DNA of 38,286 nt from Leptolyngbya sp. FACHB-321. Lineage in GTDB: Bacteria > Cyanobacteriota > Cyanobacteriia > Leptolyngbyales > Leptolyngbyaceae. The translations under genes were made by a program, and so were the position numbers. The number at the start of each line of letters is the position of its first letter. The first letter of the stretch is position 1. The notes under the pieces were generated by a model. It had not been told where the DNA came from, did not search any database, and was given only the letters and a program-made list of their open reading frames with translations. The stretch spans positions 1 through 38,286 of the forward strand of contig NZ_JACJPI010000054.1 in the NCBI RefSeq assembly GCF_014695975.1, in the 5' to 3' direction. Shown here piece after piece: positions 1 to 9,146 of the stretch.

Positions 1-111
1 CGTTCTCCAGTCAATTGCTTTGTCAATATCTTGGGCGGATTGATTGCCTATTGCCATCAGCCAAAGAAGCCATCCATTGCCCTTGACCACAATTTGCTCC
101 TTCCGGCTTAA
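1..111 (+). pseudogene. IS982-like transposase, C-terminal end (cut by window edge)
   Basis: Frame 1 is open from the first base to a TAA at 109-111. It reads [20 protein letters not shown], then a PKKPSIAL segment, which resembles the C-terminal end of IS982-family DDE transposases (a final hydrophobic GLIAY segment followed by PKKPS). Only the last 37 residues lie in the window, so I cannot tell whether the element is intact further left. The identification rests on recalled family sequence and not on a search. The minus-strand open frame over the same bases is a shadow. Confidence 0.55.
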
Positions 112-128
112 CCCGAACTGACGTTATT
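109..128 (+). mobile_element. Probable right end of the IS982-like element
   Basis: Immediately after the transposase stop comes ACCCGAACTGACGTTATT. IS982-family elements end within a few tens of bases of the transposase stop, and this would be the terminal inverted repeat. The left end is outside the window, so neither the inverted repeat nor a target duplication can be confirmed. The exact boundary is a guess. Confidence 0.35.
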
Positions 129-364
129 GGAAGAGAGCCAGGGCATGACTTGCTTCCAATAGAGTGGCAATCTGTACAGGTATTAAAAGTCTCATATTGC
201 GTTACTTCACACTGGCATCCTCTGTCTTGGTACCCAGGGTGATTACAGTCTAAGCCGCCAATGTCATATGAAATTGCAGGCGATCGCACCCAGAGAGAAA
301 TTATGCCAACAGGATGGATCAAGCGTCCTAAACGCGCTAGGTTAAAGCCAGCGATCGTCTGCTT

Positions 365-826
365 GTGTCTGCCTTTACGTACTGTGCCATGCTCTTACTG
401 CTCCGTTGTGCCCGACACCTCTTACTGTGTTCGTTGACCATTCTTATTGTCTGTTTTGTCGCCTACCCATCCGCTGTCTTAGCAGCAGACGCACCAATCC
501 CGCTAGATTCTGCAACAGCGGCACCAGCGCTACCAAGCCGTTCTGTTGCTGATCCCAGCAGCATTCCGTCGGAGAAGGTCAGCGAGTTTGTCCATGCATG
601 TCTACAGGTTGTTGCTCTGATCGAACGTCGTGAGGGAGAGTTACAAGGAGCCGAAACTGAAACAGAGTCGCTGCGTGTAGAGCAAGAAATCGAAGCTGAA
701 GCTTTAGCCATCATCGAGAAAGGGGGGTTGACACGTCAGGAATACTTGCAACTGTTGGGCTTGGCGAACACCGATCCCGAATTTGGCGAACGCATTGCGG
801 TGCAGCTTCAGGAAGCGACAAGTTAG
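365..826 (+). CDS. Secreted DUF4168-type protein
   Basis: This 153-residue protein starts at GTG 365, or more naturally at ATG 389 (residue 9), which gives a clean signal peptide: a charged RCARH, a hydrophobic stretch to about residue 38, then cleavage after VLA. The mature part has an N-terminal Pro/Ala-rich linker (about 41-70) and then helices with the pattern of DUF4168: a first helix FVHACLQVVALIERREGELQ, an acidic helix, and the signature EKGGLTRQEYLQLLGLANTDPE. DUF4168 proteins are small extracytoplasmic proteins common in cyanobacteria and their function is unknown. The gene stands alone, 372 bases before ftsQ. No strong Shine-Dalgarno is seen at either start. Confidence 0.7.
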   Translation: MSAFTYCAMLLLLRCARHLLLCSLTILIVCFVAYPSAVLAADAPIPLDSATAAPALPSRSVADPSSIPSEKVSEFVHACLQVVALIERREGELQGAETETESLRVEQEIEAEALAIIEKGGLTRQEYLQLLGLANTDPEFGERIAVQLQEATS

Positions 827-1198
827 GGAATGAGGAGTGAGGGCTAACCAGTGGCTCTGTCTTGCCGATGGTAGGTAACAGCTCGTTTTACTCCGCATCC
901 TCTAAGAGTAAATCTTAGGGACAGGCTTGCCGGAAGAATGTTGAGTGCTTCAATAAGAAAAAGCATAGCGAATGGCTTAAAGATTGCTTAATTGCTCTTA
1001 GCACGCCGATCGTTTATCTTTTGACAATTGGCTTTGAATAGCTTAGTAGTACTGAGGTTGTGAGCCTGACTCTTTCTAAGCGCGATCGACAGCAATTAGG
1101 TAACGTAAGATTCGCCCGAAACTTGCCGAGCGAGTGCAGCAAAATCAGGTATGTTAAGAGGCTAAGACCTCGTTTGCGGCAGAGTACTAAAAATCTGG
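827..1198. other. Intergenic, 372 bases before ftsQ
   Basis: No open frame of interest and no RNA gene recognised. The stretch contains HIP1-related sequence near 1081 and one possible promoter (1021-1049, listed separately). The rest appears featureless. Confidence 0.5.
1021..1049 (+). promoter_or_regulatory. Candidate promoter for ftsQ-ftsZ
   Basis: A perfect -35 hexamer TTGACA (1021-1026) is followed after 17 bases by TAGTAG (1044-1049), a weak -10 element. It lies about 150 bases before the ftsQ start. The good -35 and correct spacing are seen directly. That it drives ftsQ is inference. Confidence 0.3.
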
Positions 1199-2053
1199 AT
1201 GACTAGCAGTATTGGGTCGGTTTCTCGTACAGAGTTAGCGCAACGGCGGCAAAAGCTTCGCCAGCGTAGGCGTGTGCGGTTTTTGCAGTCTAGCTGGCGA
1301 ACGCTGGCGATTTGTGGTTTGACCGCAGGGGTAATCTGGACTGCAACCCTACCGCTGTGGGTCATTCGACGTCCAGAACAGGTGCGGATTGAGGGCAATC
1401 ATTTTATTCCAGTGCGTACCTTACGATCGCTGCTGCCCATCCCGTATCCCCAATCACTGTTTCGAGTTGAGCCTCAAGCGATCGCCCGTGAACTTCAAGC
1501 AAAAGCCCCGATCGCGGATGTGGTTGTCAGTCGCCAACTCTTTCCTCCAGGGTTGGTTGTGCAAGTTAAAGAGCGGTTGCCTGTAGCGCTTGCACTAACG
1601 TCTGCGGCTCCTTTACCAACAGGTGTAAAGGTGGGCAGTACGACGAAAAGCGGCTTGCTTGACGAAAATGGCATATTAACGCCGTTAGAAAGCTATGTTG
1701 CGCTCGATCAGTCATTAAAGTTGCCAGCCCTAAAGGTAATTGGCAAGCCAGAAAGCTATCGTCCTTCCTGGTCAAAGCTGTATCGAGAGCTAAAGCAAGG
1801 TCCACCCGTTAACGTTTCGGAAATCGATTGGCGCGATCCAGCTAACGTCATCCTGAAAACAGAGCTGGGCACGGTTCACATTGGTCCCTATAGCTGGCAA
1901 TTCTCGTCGCAGTTAAAGACACTCGATCGTATGCGATCGCTTGCAAAAGACTCCAGGTTCAGCCAAATCACGTATATTGATCTCCGTAACCCAGATAACC
2001 CAATTGTGCAAATGACCAAAACTCAAAACCCTGTAGAATCTGGTACTCCCTAG
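1199..2053 (+). CDS. ftsQ: Cell division protein FtsQ/DivIB
   Basis: This 284-residue bitopic membrane protein of the divisome would link early (FtsZ-associated) and late (septal peptidoglycan) division proteins. A very basic cytoplasmic tail (residues 11-26, rich in Arg/Gln) precedes one membrane segment (about 34-55, AICGLTAGVIWTATLPLWVI). A POTRA domain follows (about 60-130), opening with the typical VRIEGNHFIPVRTL, with VVSRQLFPPGLVVQVKERLP at its end. The C-terminal half is the FtsQ beta domain. The next gene on the same strand is ftsZ, 174 bases on, the usual cyanobacterial ftsQ-ftsZ order. ATG 1199 is the chosen start; the ribosome site is weak. Confidence 0.88.
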   Translation: MTSSIGSVSRTELAQRRQKLRQRRRVRFLQSSWRTLAICGLTAGVIWTATLPLWVIRRPEQVRIEGNHFIPVRTLRSLLPIPYPQSLFRVEPQAIARELQAKAPIADVVVSRQLFPPGLVVQVKERLPVALALTSAAPLPTGVKVGSTTKSGLLDENGILTPLESYVALDQSLKLPALKVIGKPESYRPSWSKLYRELKQGPPVNVSEIDWRDPANVILKTELGTVHIGPYSWQFSSQLKTLDRMRSLAKDSRFSQITYIDLRNPDNPIVQMTKTQNPVESGTP

Positions 2054-2227
2054 CTTTATAAGTGTGAGATTATGAATAACCAGCAGCAACAAAGACCATC
2101 ATTCAGTTAATTGAACCGCTCAATCTGTTGCGACTCTCGCGCTAACATTAGTTTGCTAAATTGGTTCCCCTATCATTGATGAAACCGTCTGCACACTAAA
2201 ACGTAGTTTATAACCGCTGCAATTCCA

Positions 2228-3535
2228 ATGACTCTTAATAATAATTCGGTTAATAGCAATTCGGCCGCGAGTTCAAGGGCGCTTAATCCTGACGCAGGGG
2301 CAGCCTATAACGGTTCTCAAGCCGAAGGGCAGAACAATGCTTCACTACCAGCAGAGCCAGCAAATCCTTTTGGCAACTCGGGACTACACTTAAGTCAACC
2401 TGCTAATGTCAGGGGGTTGCGGGGTGAAGAATCAAGGAGTGGTGATATTGTGCCTAGTAGCGTAGCCAAAATTAAGGTGATTGGAGTTGGCGGTGGTGGC
2501 GGTAACGCAGTGAATCGCATGATTGCCAGCGAAGTCGTTGGGGTGGAGTTTTGGTCAATTAATACTGATGCCCAGGCGCTGACTTACGCAACTGCAATTA
2601 ACCGCTTGCAAATGGGTCAAAAGCTCACGCGAGGCTTGGGCGCGGGGGGAAACCCCGCAATCGGGCAAAAAGCAGCCGAAGAATCACGCGATGAAATTGC
2701 TACTGCGCTCGATAATGCAGATCTGGTGTTCATCACGGCTGGCATGGGTGGCGGTACGGGTACTGGAGCGGCACCGATCGTGGCAGAAGTCGCCAAGGAA
2801 ATGGGTGCGCTGACTGTAGGTGTTGTCACGCGCCCGTTTACCTTTGAAGGACGGCGGCGCACCAGCCAAGCAGAAGAAGGGATTGCCGCGCTACAAAGTC
2901 GGGTCGATACACTGATCGTGATCCCTAATGACAAGCTGCTGTCGGTGATTTCAGAGCAAACGCCCGTGCAAGAAGCCTTTCGTGTCGCAGACGATATCTT
3001 GCGTCAAGGTGTTCAGGGTATTTCAGACATCATCACAATTCCAGGTTTGGTCAACGTTGACTTTGCCGATGTGCGTGCTGTGATGGCAGATGCAGGTTCG
3101 GCGCTAATGGGCATTGGCATCGGCTCTGGCAAGTCGAGAGCAAGAGAAGCAGCCGTCGCCTCGATTTCGTCGCCATTGTTGGAATCGTCGATCGAAGGCG
3201 CACGTGGCGTTGTCTTTAACATTACAGGTGGCACAGATTTAACGCTGCATGAAGTGAATGCGGCGGCTGAAATTATCTATGAAGTAGTTGATCCAGAAGC
3301 AAACATTATCTTTGGCGCGGTCATTGATGAACGGATGCAGGGCGAACTTCGGATTACAGTGATCGCGACAGGGTTTACGCATGAGGTCAGACCTCAAACC
3401 ATATCTAAACCAACTGCAACTCGTCGGGTCGCTGCTCCCTCTGTCGGCAGTCCACCGCCAGTGGCAGAACCTAAAAACAAACCAACTGGGCTAGATATTC
3501 CTGAATTTTTGCAGCGGCGACGACCACCCCGCTAG
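2228..3535 (+). CDS. ftsZ: Cell division GTPase FtsZ
   Basis: FtsZ is the tubulin-like GTPase that polymerises into the Z-ring at midcell. The protein has 435 residues. A low-complexity Asn/Ser/Ala-rich extension (1-78) precedes the core; such N-terminal extensions are usual in cyanobacteria. The core opens with [18 protein letters not shown] (about 82-99). The GTP-binding tubulin signature GGGTGTG is at 174-180, and the T7 loop region [11 protein letters not shown] provides the catalytic aspartates. After a short linker, the protein ends in the conserved peptide [15 protein letters not shown] (421-435) that binds membrane tethers. It follows ftsQ on the same strand and converges on nblS. Confidence 0.97.
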   Translation: MTLNNNSVNSNSAASSRALNPDAGAAYNGSQAEGQNNASLPAEPANPFGNSGLHLSQPANVRGLRGEESRSGDIVPSSVAKIKVIGVGGGGGNAVNRMIASEVVGVEFWSINTDAQALTYATAINRLQMGQKLTRGLGAGGNPAIGQKAAEESRDEIATALDNADLVFITAGMGGGTGTGAAPIVAEVAKEMGALTVGVVTRPFTFEGRRRTSQAEEGIAALQSRVDTLIVIPNDKLLSVISEQTPVQEAFRVADDILRQGVQGISDIITIPGLVNVDFADVRAVMADAGSALMGIGIGSGKSRAREAAVASISSPLLESSIEGARGVVFNITGGTDLTLHEVNAAAEIIYEVVDPEANIIFGAVIDERMQGELRITVIATGFTHEVRPQTISKPTATRRVAAPSVGSPPPVAEPKNKPTGLDIPEFLQRRRPPR

Positions 3536-3582
3536 AGTTACCCAAAAAGGAAAGACGCTTAAAAACTGATTACCTTAGCAGT

Positions 3583-3601
3583 CTCGTTACGTACTAACGA
3601 G
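3583..3601. terminator. Hairpin between convergent ftsZ and nblS
   Basis: CTCGTTA (3583-3589), loop CGTAC, TAACGAG (3595-3601) is a perfect 7-bp inverted repeat. It overlaps the nblS stop codon (3587-3589) and lies 48 bases after the ftsZ stop. No long T-run follows on either strand, so the termination role is only plausible. Confidence 0.35.
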
Positions 3602-5644
3602 GCTAGTTTGAGGTTCGGTTGTTGCTTCTGAGGTGCTTGCTAAAGAGTGATCGCCTTGCTGTTGCAATCGTCTGGCAACTTCGTCTGCTGAAGCCCCTTC
3701 TTGGAATACCCTCAGGTCAAACCAAAAGGTGGTGCCGACTCCAGGTTCACTGACCAGATGGGCGCGGCTAGAGTGCTTTTCGATAATGTTACGTACAATG
3801 GATAACCCTAAGCCAGTGCCTTCAAGCGTATGCACCCGATTCTCAACGCGGAAAAAGCGATCGAAGATGGCGTACTGATCGTCTGTATCAATACCAATCC
3901 CTGTGTCTGCAACTTCAATGCGAACGTGCCTGAAACCTAAGGCATCTTCGGTGACGCAACTCTCAGGTGGGGGGCAGAGAAAGGGGCTTTTCGCCTGGTG
4001 GTGTTGGACGGCACTGTCTAATAGGTACGCCCGCAGCGCTACTTTGCCACCTGTTTCGGTGAATTTCAGCGCATTGCCCACCAGATTGGTAAAAACTTGC
4101 AGCAGTAGATCGTAATGCCCTAAAACGGGTGGTAAGTTCGGCTCAATTTCCTGAATGAGTTCGATCCCTTTGTCGCGTGCATTGAGACGGTAGGTTCGCA
4201 GAGTTTGCTCGATCGGTTGTGCCAAATCGACCGCTTCAAAGTTATAGAGCTTGAACGACTCCAGTTTGGATAAATCCAGCACATCGTTGACCAGTCGCGT
4301 CAGGCGATCGGTTTCGCGGTTCGCTGTTTCCAAAAACTCTCGTTGCTCGTCAAGGCTTAATTCTTCACCGTATTCGTGCAGCGTTTCGATAAAGGATTTG
4401 ATATTGAACAGTGGTGTTCTCAATTCGTGAGAGACGTTGCTGATAAACTGGCTCTTAGCTTCGTTGAGTTCAGCTTCGCGAGTGATGTCCTGTACCGTCA
4501 TTGCAATGCCTTTGACGTTCTCCCGCGACACATCTAGCACTGTCGTTAACAGAATTCGCACTGTGCGATCGAGTGGTTCTTTTAACGTGATGCGGAACTC
4601 GGCACCCTCGCGCAGTTCCCCTTTAGCTATCTGATATAACGGACGGGTAATCTCTGCCTGTACGGGTGAGGGCAACAAGCGCAGCAAGTTAACGCCTTCT
4701 ACTGTTTCGCCCTCCCAGCCAAAAAGACGACGCGCTGTAGGATTGACCAGCACAATCTGCATTTCAATGTCTAGCAGCACTGCGCCATCTGCGATCGTCG
4801 ATACCAGCGTTTCGAGCTTTGCTTTTTCGGCGGTTAGTTCTTCAATGTTCTGTTCTTCATAACGCTCCAGCTTCTCTGCCATCTCGTTGAAGCTACCAAT
4901 CAGTTCGCCCAGTTCGCCACCTAGGGGCAAATCAACTCGCTGCTTAAAGTTGCCAGAGGAAATGTTTTTCACCCCCACCAGCAGTTCCTTAATCGGCTTG
5001 GTGATGGTGAGCGCGTTGAAAACAGCACCCAAAATCACCATGACCCAGATGGAAACGAACACGGCGATCGTCACATCGCGGGTTAGATGCGATGAGGTGA
5101 CGACGGTAGGGTTAGGGTTGGTGCCAATCGCCAGCACCCCTTTGTATACCCCTCCATTAATAAGCGGTACAAAGACATCCGTTACTTCGCCATCCGGAGT
5201 CATATGCTGCCGCACCATCGGTGCCTCTGTATCCTCAGCGTAGTTATCAGGCAGATGAATCTTGCGGCGAATCGTTAGCGAGTTTTGCACTTCCGACTCG
5301 GAAAACGGAATGCCGAAGAAAATATTGCCCTCGGCATCGGCGTACAGCATATAGCGAATGCTGGAGGTACTGCTGTAAAAGCGATGTGAGAACCGTGCTA
5401 ACTCTGTACGGTTTTCGTCTATTAAGGGTGCGACGTTTGCCGCTAACAGCAAGCCTAGGTCACGCCCAAAGCGGGTATCACCCAGTCGAGCATCTTCCTG
5501 AATCGTGTTGACTGCCCAGAAGGTCAACCCGCTCATGATCAAGGAGACGACCAATGTTGCCGCTGCCATCAGTTTGGTCTGAAGCGTAAACTCCGACCAC
5601 CAGCTAGCAACGGTTGCTCGAATTTGGCGCAGGAAGGCAAACAA
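3587..5644 (-). CDS. nblS: Sensor histidine kinase NblS (Hik33/DspA type)
   Basis: This 685-residue membrane sensor kinase has the NblS architecture. A first membrane segment (about 24-46), an extracytoplasmic sensing region and a second segment (about 190-212) are followed by HAMP (about 212-265) and a PAS domain (about 275-390). The HisKA domain carries the phospho-accepting His406 in NVSHELRTPL. The HATPase domain has an N box (FTNLVGNALKFTETG) and G boxes (ADTGIGI, GTGLGLSIV). NblS is the essential cyanobacterial kinase that responds to high light and stress and controls the response regulator RpaB, and so photosystem and phycobilisome gene expression. The gene lies 99 bases downstream of purD on the same strand. 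ATG 5644 places the first membrane segment normally. Confidence 0.88.
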   Translation of the reverse strand: MFAFLRQIRATVASWWSEFTLQTKLMAAATLVVSLIMSGLTFWAVNTIQEDARLGDTRFGRDLGLLLAANVAPLIDENRTELARFSHRFYSSTSSIRYMLYADAEGNIFFGIPFSESEVQNSLTIRRKIHLPDNYAEDTEAPMVRQHMTPDGEVTDVFVPLINGGVYKGVLAIGTNPNPTVVTSSHLTRDVTIAVFVSIWVMVILGAVFNALTITKPIKELLVGVKNISSGNFKQRVDLPLGGELGELIGSFNEMAEKLERYEEQNIEELTAEKAKLETLVSTIADGAVLLDIEMQIVLVNPTARRLFGWEGETVEGVNLLRLLPSPVQAEITRPLYQIAKGELREGAEFRITLKEPLDRTVRILLTTVLDVSRENVKGIAMTVQDITREAELNEAKSQFISNVSHELRTPLFNIKSFIETLHEYGEELSLDEQREFLETANRETDRLTRLVNDVLDLSKLESFKLYNFEAVDLAQPIEQTLRTYRLNARDKGIELIQEIEPNLPPVLGHYDLLLQVFTNLVGNALKFTETGGKVALRAYLLDSAVQHHQAKSPFLCPPPESCVTEDALGFRHVRIEVADTGIGIDTDDQYAIFDRFFRVENRVHTLEGTGLGLSIVRNIIEKHSSRAHLVSEPGVGTTFWFDLRVFQEGASADEVARRLQQQGDHSLASTSEATTEPQTSLVST

Positions 5645-5657
5645 GGGCGTGAAGATG

Positions 5658-5730
5658 GTTGTTAGTTGTTGGTCATTAGTTTTTAGAGGCTGTTTTTAGC
5701 TAACAACCAATAGCTAAAAACTAACAACTA
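5658..5730. repeat. GTTAGTTG/TTTTTAG inverted-repeat cluster between purD and nblS
   Basis: The spacer is built from repeated GTTAGTTG and TTAGTTTTTAG words and their complements. The best pairing is GTTTTTAGCTA (5692-5702) with TAGCTAAAAAC (5711-5721), a perfect 11-bp stem with an 8-base loop. GGTTGTTAG (5658-5666) can pair with CTAACAACC (5700-5708), and TTAGTTTTTAG (5676-5686) with CTAAAAACTAA (5714-5724). The pairings are mutually exclusive, so alternative structures could form in the purD-nblS transcript. Such short word repeats are common between cyanobacterial genes. Confidence 0.6.
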
Positions 5731-5743
5731 CCTTCACTATAAG

Positions 5744-7036
5744 TTAACTGGCGGCTGTCTCGGTAGTTCTAACGCGATCGCCAATATCGCGGCGATAGTA
5801 GGCACTGTCAAACTGGATACTGTTGACAGCGGCATATGCTTTGGAAAGTGCGGCATCGAAGGTTTCATCCGTCACGGTCACGCCTAGCACTCTGCCCCCA
5901 TCGGTCAGTAGCGCTTGTTGTTTGGTTTTGGTGCCGGCATGAAACACAAATGCGCCTTGCTCTTCTGCGTCCTCAATGCCAGTGATGCGATCGCCCTTTT
6001 TAAATGGACCGGGATAACCTGCTGCTGCCATTACCACACAGGCAGCAGCGCCTGATTTCCAAACGATCGGTGGCTGCTCTGACAGCCGCTTCTGGGCACA
6101 CGCCAGCAGTAGCTCATCTAGAGGCGTTTCTAGCAGTGGCAGTATTGCCTGGATTTCAGGATCACCGAAGCGACAGTTAAATTCAATTACCTTCGGATCG
6201 CCCTCGGGTGTAATCATCAAGCCAGCATACAGCACGCCACAGTAGTCGATCTGACGGCTTTGGAGCGCGGCGAGCGTCGGTGCCAAGATTTCGGTCTGAA
6301 TGCGTTGCATCAGCTCAGGAGTTGCGATCGGTGCAGGCGCATAAGCACCCATTCCACCTGTGTTAGCTCCTGTATCACCATCGCCAATACGCTTGTGGTC
6401 TTGGGCGGGCAGCAAGGGGCGAATAGTGATGCCATCAGTTAGCGCCAGTACAGAGATTTCCTGCCCCTGCAAGCATTCTTCAATGACGACGCGCTCACCG
6501 GCTTTGCCAAAATGCCCGTCAAAAATCGCCGCGATCGCTGCCTTTGCTTCTGCTACCGTCGAGGCAACTGTCACCCCTTTGCCTGCCGCTAGCCCGTCTG
6601 CTTTAACTACGATCGGCGCACCCTGAGCTTCTACATACGCTTGTGCTGCCTCTTTTTCTGTAAAGACGGCAGCCTGTGCAGTAGGGATGTTAGCTTCTTG
6701 CATGAGCGCTTTTGCCCACGACTTACTGGCTTCGATCTGCGCTCCTAAGCGCGTTGGACCAAAAACAGTAAGATGCTGATGCCTTAAGTAATCTGTAATA
6801 CCTGCTGCCAGCGGTGCCTCAGGACCAACAACTACTAGAGATATTCCGTTGACCAGAGCAAAGCGCCCAATGCCTTCGAGATCCTCGACGTTGAGCGGTA
6901 AGTTCTGGCAACGCTTTAGTGAAGCAGTCCCCCCGTTACCAGGAATGCACGTTACCTGTTGCACCTTAGGAGATTGCAGCAACTTCCATGCCAGCGCGTG
7001 TTCGCGACCACCATTGCCAATGACCAAAACTTTCAC
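5744..7036 (-). CDS. purD: Phosphoribosylamine-glycine ligase PurD
   Basis: PurD (GAR synthetase) joins glycine to phosphoribosylamine using ATP in purine synthesis. I start it at GTG 7036, where VKVLVIGNGGREHALAWKL begins, the usual PurD N-terminus. This gives 430 residues, the normal family length, with GGGAT-like bases just upstream. The frame stays open to ATG 7267, but those 77 residues are Cys/Ser-rich and unlike PurD. ATP-grasp features are clear: KADGLAAGKGVTVA, the block GDGDTGANTGGMGAYAPAP, and the metal-binding EFNCRFGDPEIQ. nblS follows on the same strand and may be co-transcribed. Confidence 0.93.
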   Translation of the reverse strand: MKVLVIGNGGREHALAWKLLQSPKVQQVTCIPGNGGTASLKRCQNLPLNVEDLEGIGRFALVNGISLVVVGPEAPLAAGITDYLRHQHLTVFGPTRLGAQIEASKSWAKALMQEANIPTAQAAVFTEKEAAQAYVEAQGAPIVVKADGLAAGKGVTVASTVAEAKAAIAAIFDGHFGKAGERVVIEECLQGQEISVLALTDGITIRPLLPAQDHKRIGDGDTGANTGGMGAYAPAPIATPELMQRIQTEILAPTLAALQSRQIDYCGVLYAGLMITPEGDPKVIEFNCRFGDPEIQAILPLLETPLDELLLACAQKRLSEQPPIVWKSGAAACVVMAAAGYPGPFKKGDRITGIEDAEEQGAFVFHAGTKTKQQALLTDGGRVLGVTVTDETFDAALSKAYAAVNSIQFDSAYYRRDIGDRVRTTETAAS

Positions 7037-7469
7037 GGTTTCTATCCCAACAGTAAACGAGCTGAGGCTAAGCAAAAAACATTGAACTGAAGGCGTGAGA
7101 CTACAGCTTTTCCTCTCTGCCGCTGTTAAAGCGGTTTGGCGCTGTGCCTCAGTGTCTATCTTACTGATAGCCTCACGCCATTGATTATAAGTCTGCTTAT
7201 GATATGCCAGCCAAATGCAACTCATTATGTCATCTCTGCTTATGCAATTGTTGGTAAGTGGACACAAAAGCCACAGGCACTCTATAACGGAGACTATCGA
7301 CTTTCATCGGCTGCGATCGCTATAGGTTTGCTCGCAACTTAACCCCTACGGGCAGTTTGAGCAGTTTGCAGGGGTGTACGGGACGACGACAGCAAACAAA
7401 ATACCTATTGTTTACAAGCAAGTTTTCCTGGCAGAATTTTCGGTGCGGTGATTTTCTAGAGGAGCGGTT
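7037..7469. other. Divergent intergenic region, purD to TPR gene
   Basis: 433 bases between the purD GTG start and the TPR gene must hold the promoters of both. A HIP1 octamer lies near 7312. Short open frames on both strands show no recognisable protein features. No RNA gene seen. Confidence 0.45.
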
Positions 7470-9146
7470 ATGTCAAGGCGTAGCAATGAATGGAACCAAG
7501 TCTGGGAACAGCAAGACGGAGGCTCAGCAATGCAAAAACGTGTGGATGTAGCACTGCCATCCTTGCGCGCTGTAAACTTGGCGCTCCCTCTGTTGTTCTT
7601 AGGTCTGGTGCCAGAGGCGATCGCGCAACCTGTACCCCAACCAACAGAGTTAAGACCACTACAAGGTCAAAACCCTCCTTTGCAGCCGCTACCGGGTCAA
7701 ATCCTTCAGCCGTTGCCGGGTCAAAGCCCTCCCTTGCAGCCGCTACCAAGTCAGAATCCTCAGCCGCTACCGGGTCAAAACCCTCCCTTGCAGCCGCTAC
7801 CAGGTCAGAATCCTCAGCCGCTACCGGGTCAGAATCTTGATGTGCAGCCCTCTCAAAACCAGGTGCCAGAGGTTAAAACCCCTCCAACTCAGCCACCAGC
7901 CGCACAGCCAACTCCCTCCAAAAAAACTGACGAGTTTCCGCCCAATCCGCTAGAAAGTACAGCGCCTGATCCGTTGCTGCCACAGACGGCAGTGCCGCGT
8001 CCCCTTTCAGCCTTAGAGCGGAAACAGCTAACTGCCGCACTGGATAACTTGAATAATCAGGCAACTGCCACGTTGCAGCAGGGCGATCGGGTTGGTGCCT
8101 TTGCACTGTGGTATCGGGAACTGCGTCTGCGGCGAGCATTAGGTGCCGTTGAGGAGACAAAAGCACTGGGACGAGTAGGTGATATTGCCTGGAAAGAGAG
8201 CCTAACCCCAGATGTTCGTTGGATTACCAAGCGCCTGGATACCATTCTGGCGCAACACCAATTGTCAACCGCTACGATGGCTACAGCTCCAGCAACTGGC
8301 GATACAGTGCCCCTAGATCCCGTTGCCACGCCGCCACCTTCTAACACCAGTGACACAAGCGCCGTTCTTAGTAGTAGCGATCGTGCCGGGCGCTTAGCCG
8401 TGCTGCAAGCGCTGGGAGTTGCCTATCAGCAGGTGCGCTTACCAAAGCCAGCCGTAGCGATCTACACCCAAATTGTGACCGACGCAAAGCAGCGCCGTGA
8501 CGAAAAACAGACTGACGAAGCGCTCATTACGTTGGCGCAGCTACACCTCACTTGGCTCGACTATCCCAACGCTGCCGTCACTTACCAAGAGTTATCAAGT
8601 AGAGCCAAGGCAAGGGGCGATCGCCAAAACGAAAGTATCTATTTGACACGACTGGCATATAGCTATGAGCAAGCAAAACAGCCAGCACAGGCAATAACCG
8701 TCCAACAGCAACTCGTTGCGCTTTACGAAACCTTGCCTGATCCCCTCTCCATCCCAGCGTTAAAAATCAAAATTGCCGATAACTATCAGCTTTTGGCACG
8801 TCCTGACCAGGCAGAGCAATACTACCAGTCAGCCTATCAACTGGCTCAACCCACGCTCCAGCTTGCCTATGCTAGCGAAGCGCTACAGAAGCTTGGTGCG
8901 CTCTACCGTGCCAACGATCGCCTGGATGCCGCCTTAAAAGTTTTTGATTACCTGGTCAGCCTCGAACAGCAGTCTTACAACCTCTACGGCATGATGCACG
9001 CTTACGACCAAATTGGACAGATTCAGCGCGATCGCAAGCAAAACCAGCAGGCAGTGGCAGCGTTTCAGCAGGGCTTAGGTCTAGCAAGACAGCTCAAGTA
9101 TCGGCAAGACTACTTCACGGCTCAGATTCAAGAAATGAATAAATAA
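7470..9146 (+). CDS. Secreted proline-rich TPR protein
   Basis: This 558-residue protein has two possible starts. ATG 7470 has AGAGGAG five bases upstream. ATG 7530 has ACGGAGG seven bases upstream and gives a normal signal peptide (hydrophobic to LVPEAIA, cleavage about residue 52 in the long numbering); I think 7530 may be the true start. A repeat of the unit LQPLPGQNPP (about seven copies, residues 61-128) and a Pro/Thr linker follow. The rest is helical TPR-like repeats, e.g. GVAYQQVRLPKPAVAIYTQI and RLAYSYEQAKQPAQAITVQQ. TPR proteins are protein-binding scaffolds; the partner is unknown. The gene diverges from purD and lies before ilvC. Confidence 0.72.
   Translation: MSRRSNEWNQVWEQQDGGSAMQKRVDVALPSLRAVNLALPLLFLGLVPEAIAQPVPQPTELRPLQGQNPPLQPLPGQILQPLPGQSPPLQPLPSQNPQPLPGQNPPLQPLPGQNPQPLPGQNLDVQPSQNQVPEVKTPPTQPPAAQPTPSKKTDEFPPNPLESTAPDPLLPQTAVPRPLSALERKQLTAALDNLNNQATATLQQGDRVGAFALWYRELRLRRALGAVEETKALGRVGDIAWKESLTPDVRWITKRLDTILAQHQLSTATMATAPATGDTVPLDPVATPPPSNTSDTSAVLSSSDRAGRLAVLQALGVAYQQVRLPKPAVAIYTQIVTDAKQRRDEKQTDEALITLAQLHLTWLDYPNAAVTYQELSSRAKARGDRQNESIYLTRLAYSYEQAKQPAQAITVQQQLVALYETLPDPLSIPALKIKIADNYQLLARPDQAEQYYQSAYQLAQPTLQLAYASEALQKLGALYRANDRLDAALKVFDYLVSLEQQSYNLYGMMHAYDQIGQIQRDRKQNQQAVAAFQQGLGLARQLKYRQDYFTAQIQEMNK
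7650..7853 (+). repeat. In-gene tandem repeat encoding LQPLPGQ units
   Basis: About seven copies of a unit encoding (L)QPLPGQNPP occupy residues 61-128 of the TPR protein. The units alternate in length (8-10 residues), and a higher-order period of 57 bases (19 residues) is visible: CCCTCCCTTGCAGCCGCTAC recurs with almost the same following sequence, starting near 7726 and 7783. The near-identity at DNA level suggests recent expansion by slippage or unequal exchange. Confidence 0.8.

Noticed and set aside
23-322. 99-codon minus-strand frame at the left edge with several Cys
   Set aside because: It is antisense to the transposase tail and the element end, and has no recognisable domain or ribosome site.
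7037-7267. N-terminal extension of PurD to ATG 7267
   Set aside because: The 77 residues do not resemble PurD; GTG 7036 gives the standard N-terminus and length.
7468-7840. Extra frames on both strands over the proline-repeat DNA
   Set aside because: Repetitive DNA stays open in several frames; only the frame with signal peptide and TPR repeats is coherent.
7650-7853. CRISPR-like regular repeats
   Set aside because: The units are tandem without unique spacers and encode an in-frame protein repeat.
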